Below, piece by piece: positions 5,335-5,702 of a stretch of DNA of 5,702 nt. Position 1 is the first letter of the stretch. Every line of letters begins with the position of its first letter. Position numbers and translations under genes: made by a program. Location of the stretch: contig JAHRHW010000302.1 in the NCBI GenBank assembly GCA_019100305.1, forward strand, positions 1 to 5,702, given 5' to 3'. The notes beneath the pieces are model-generated. The model was not told where the DNA came from and did no database searches. It saw only the letters and a program-made list of their open reading frames with translations. This DNA comes from Candidatus Thiodiazotropha taylori. GTDB taxonomy: Bacteria > Pseudomonadota > Gammaproteobacteria > Chromatiales > Chromatiaceae.

Positions 5335-5343
5335 ATTATAACA
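5335..5343 (-). promoter_or_regulatory. extended -10 promoter of the diguanylate cyclase gene
   Basis: On the minus strand the sequence reads TGTTATAAT, a perfect TGn plus TATAAT extended -10 element. The -35 position (17-base spacing) reads ACGCTT, a poor match, which extended -10 promoters tolerate. Transcription would begin near 5328, leaving about 34 bases to the TTG at 5294 or 52 to the ATG at 5276, and arguing against the far upstream TTG at 5321. Confidence 0.5.
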
Positions 5344-5649
5344 TATGGTCTCTCCATAAGCGTTGATTCCTGGACCCTGACAGTGTGGAAAACTACCTTG
5401 ACTTTGAGAATATCGATTCACTGCCGAAAATCATGCCTTTAAGGTGTTCATCTATCTCAGATTCCTGATAACTCAGTTGATCAACAACCTAACAGTGAGG
5501 TGGGTTTTGCAAGATACAGGAGACCGGGAAGCTCTGAAAATCACCATCCATCCGGTGACTTCTGGCGCTCATTCACTTCACCACTGCGCTGGTGCTAGAC
5601 TGGCTGCAGAAATGAGGCAAAAGGCGGAGACTGAGGGTGGACAAAAGCA

Positions 5650-5702
5650 CAAAGATTCAGCACTGGCACCGACAAAATCGGCTCTGCGTCGCTGAATCTT
5701 TG
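5650..5702. repeat. perfect 12-base inverted repeat with 29-base centre
   Basis: CAAAGATTCAGC (5650-5661) and GCTGAATCTTTG (5691-5702) are exact reverse complements. The centre holds a second small stem, CCGA and TCGG around CAAAA (5669-5681), so a long imperfect hairpin can form. The right arm touches the window edge and could extend. Possible roles are a bidirectional transcription terminator between genes, a small MITE or REP-like element, or a site bound by a protein; no U-tract is visible, which weakens the terminator reading. Confidence 0.65.

Larger units (their letters stand above)
5322..5702. other. gene-free region at the right edge
   Basis: I recognise no gene. The longest + strand frame (5444-5695) encodes sequence with no family features and no ribosome site, and it runs into the terminal inverted repeat. 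Contents are the minus-strand promoter at 5335-5343, a palindrome GTTGATCAAC near 5474-5483, a small CACCA/TGGTG hairpin (5579-5594) and the inverted repeat at 5650-5702. It may also hold the control region of a gene beyond the window. Confidence 0.5.

Noticed and set aside
5444..5695. 83-codon + strand frame at the right edge
   Set aside because: No ribosome site, no recognisable domain, and it reads through the terminal inverted repeat.

Overview
The window looks like an ordinary chromosomal segment of a gammaproteobacterium. The monothiol CGFS glutaredoxin, the IbaG-type BolA and the long-chain flavodoxin resemble proteins of free-living or symbiotic sulfur-oxidising Gammaproteobacteria (Chromatiales-like). 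That taxonomic guess comes from protein character alone and is moderate. No tRNA, rRNA, CRISPR array, transposase, phage gene or recognisable defence operon was seen.

Layout. Positions 1-307 hold no convincing gene: a GC-rich hairpin repeat at the left edge, then a short array of GCG-cored units with a 10-base period. From 308 to 2015 three genes run on the + strand with small gaps: a NagD-type HAD phosphatase, a YjbQ/UPF0047 protein and a NADAR (YbiA-like) N-glycosidase. They meet, 16 bases tail to tail, a minus-strand cluster (3579 down to 2032): a single-domain rhodanese, the CGFS glutaredoxin GrxD, a BolA/IbaG protein and a long-chain flavodoxin. The first two overlap by four bases (ATGA), and the BolA ribosome binding site overlaps the grxD stop codon, so at least these three are co-translated. 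A 308-base intergenic region (3580-3887) with small repeats and dyads precedes this cluster. Beyond it a CHASE-GGDEF diguanylate cyclase is read on the minus strand from an extended -10 promoter. The last 380 bases hold no recognisable gene and end in a perfect 12-base inverted repeat enclosing 29 bases.

How the genes may work together. The rhodanese (sulfane sulfur transfer), GrxD and BolA (which as a pair bind a bridging [2Fe-2S] cluster) and flavodoxin (FMN electron carrier that replaces ferredoxin) form a plausible sulfur / iron-sulfur / redox module. The + strand trio resembles metabolite clean-up enzymes: a small-molecule phosphatase, a protein with reported thiamine-phosphate-synthase-like activity, and a glycosidase acting on ADP-ribose-like or riboflavin-intermediate substrates. 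The diguanylate cyclase is a separate sensory gene making c-di-GMP. I see no strong candidate for a wholly new system. The most interesting items are the two conserved-looking gene clusters and the repeat structures at 216-275 and 5650-5702.
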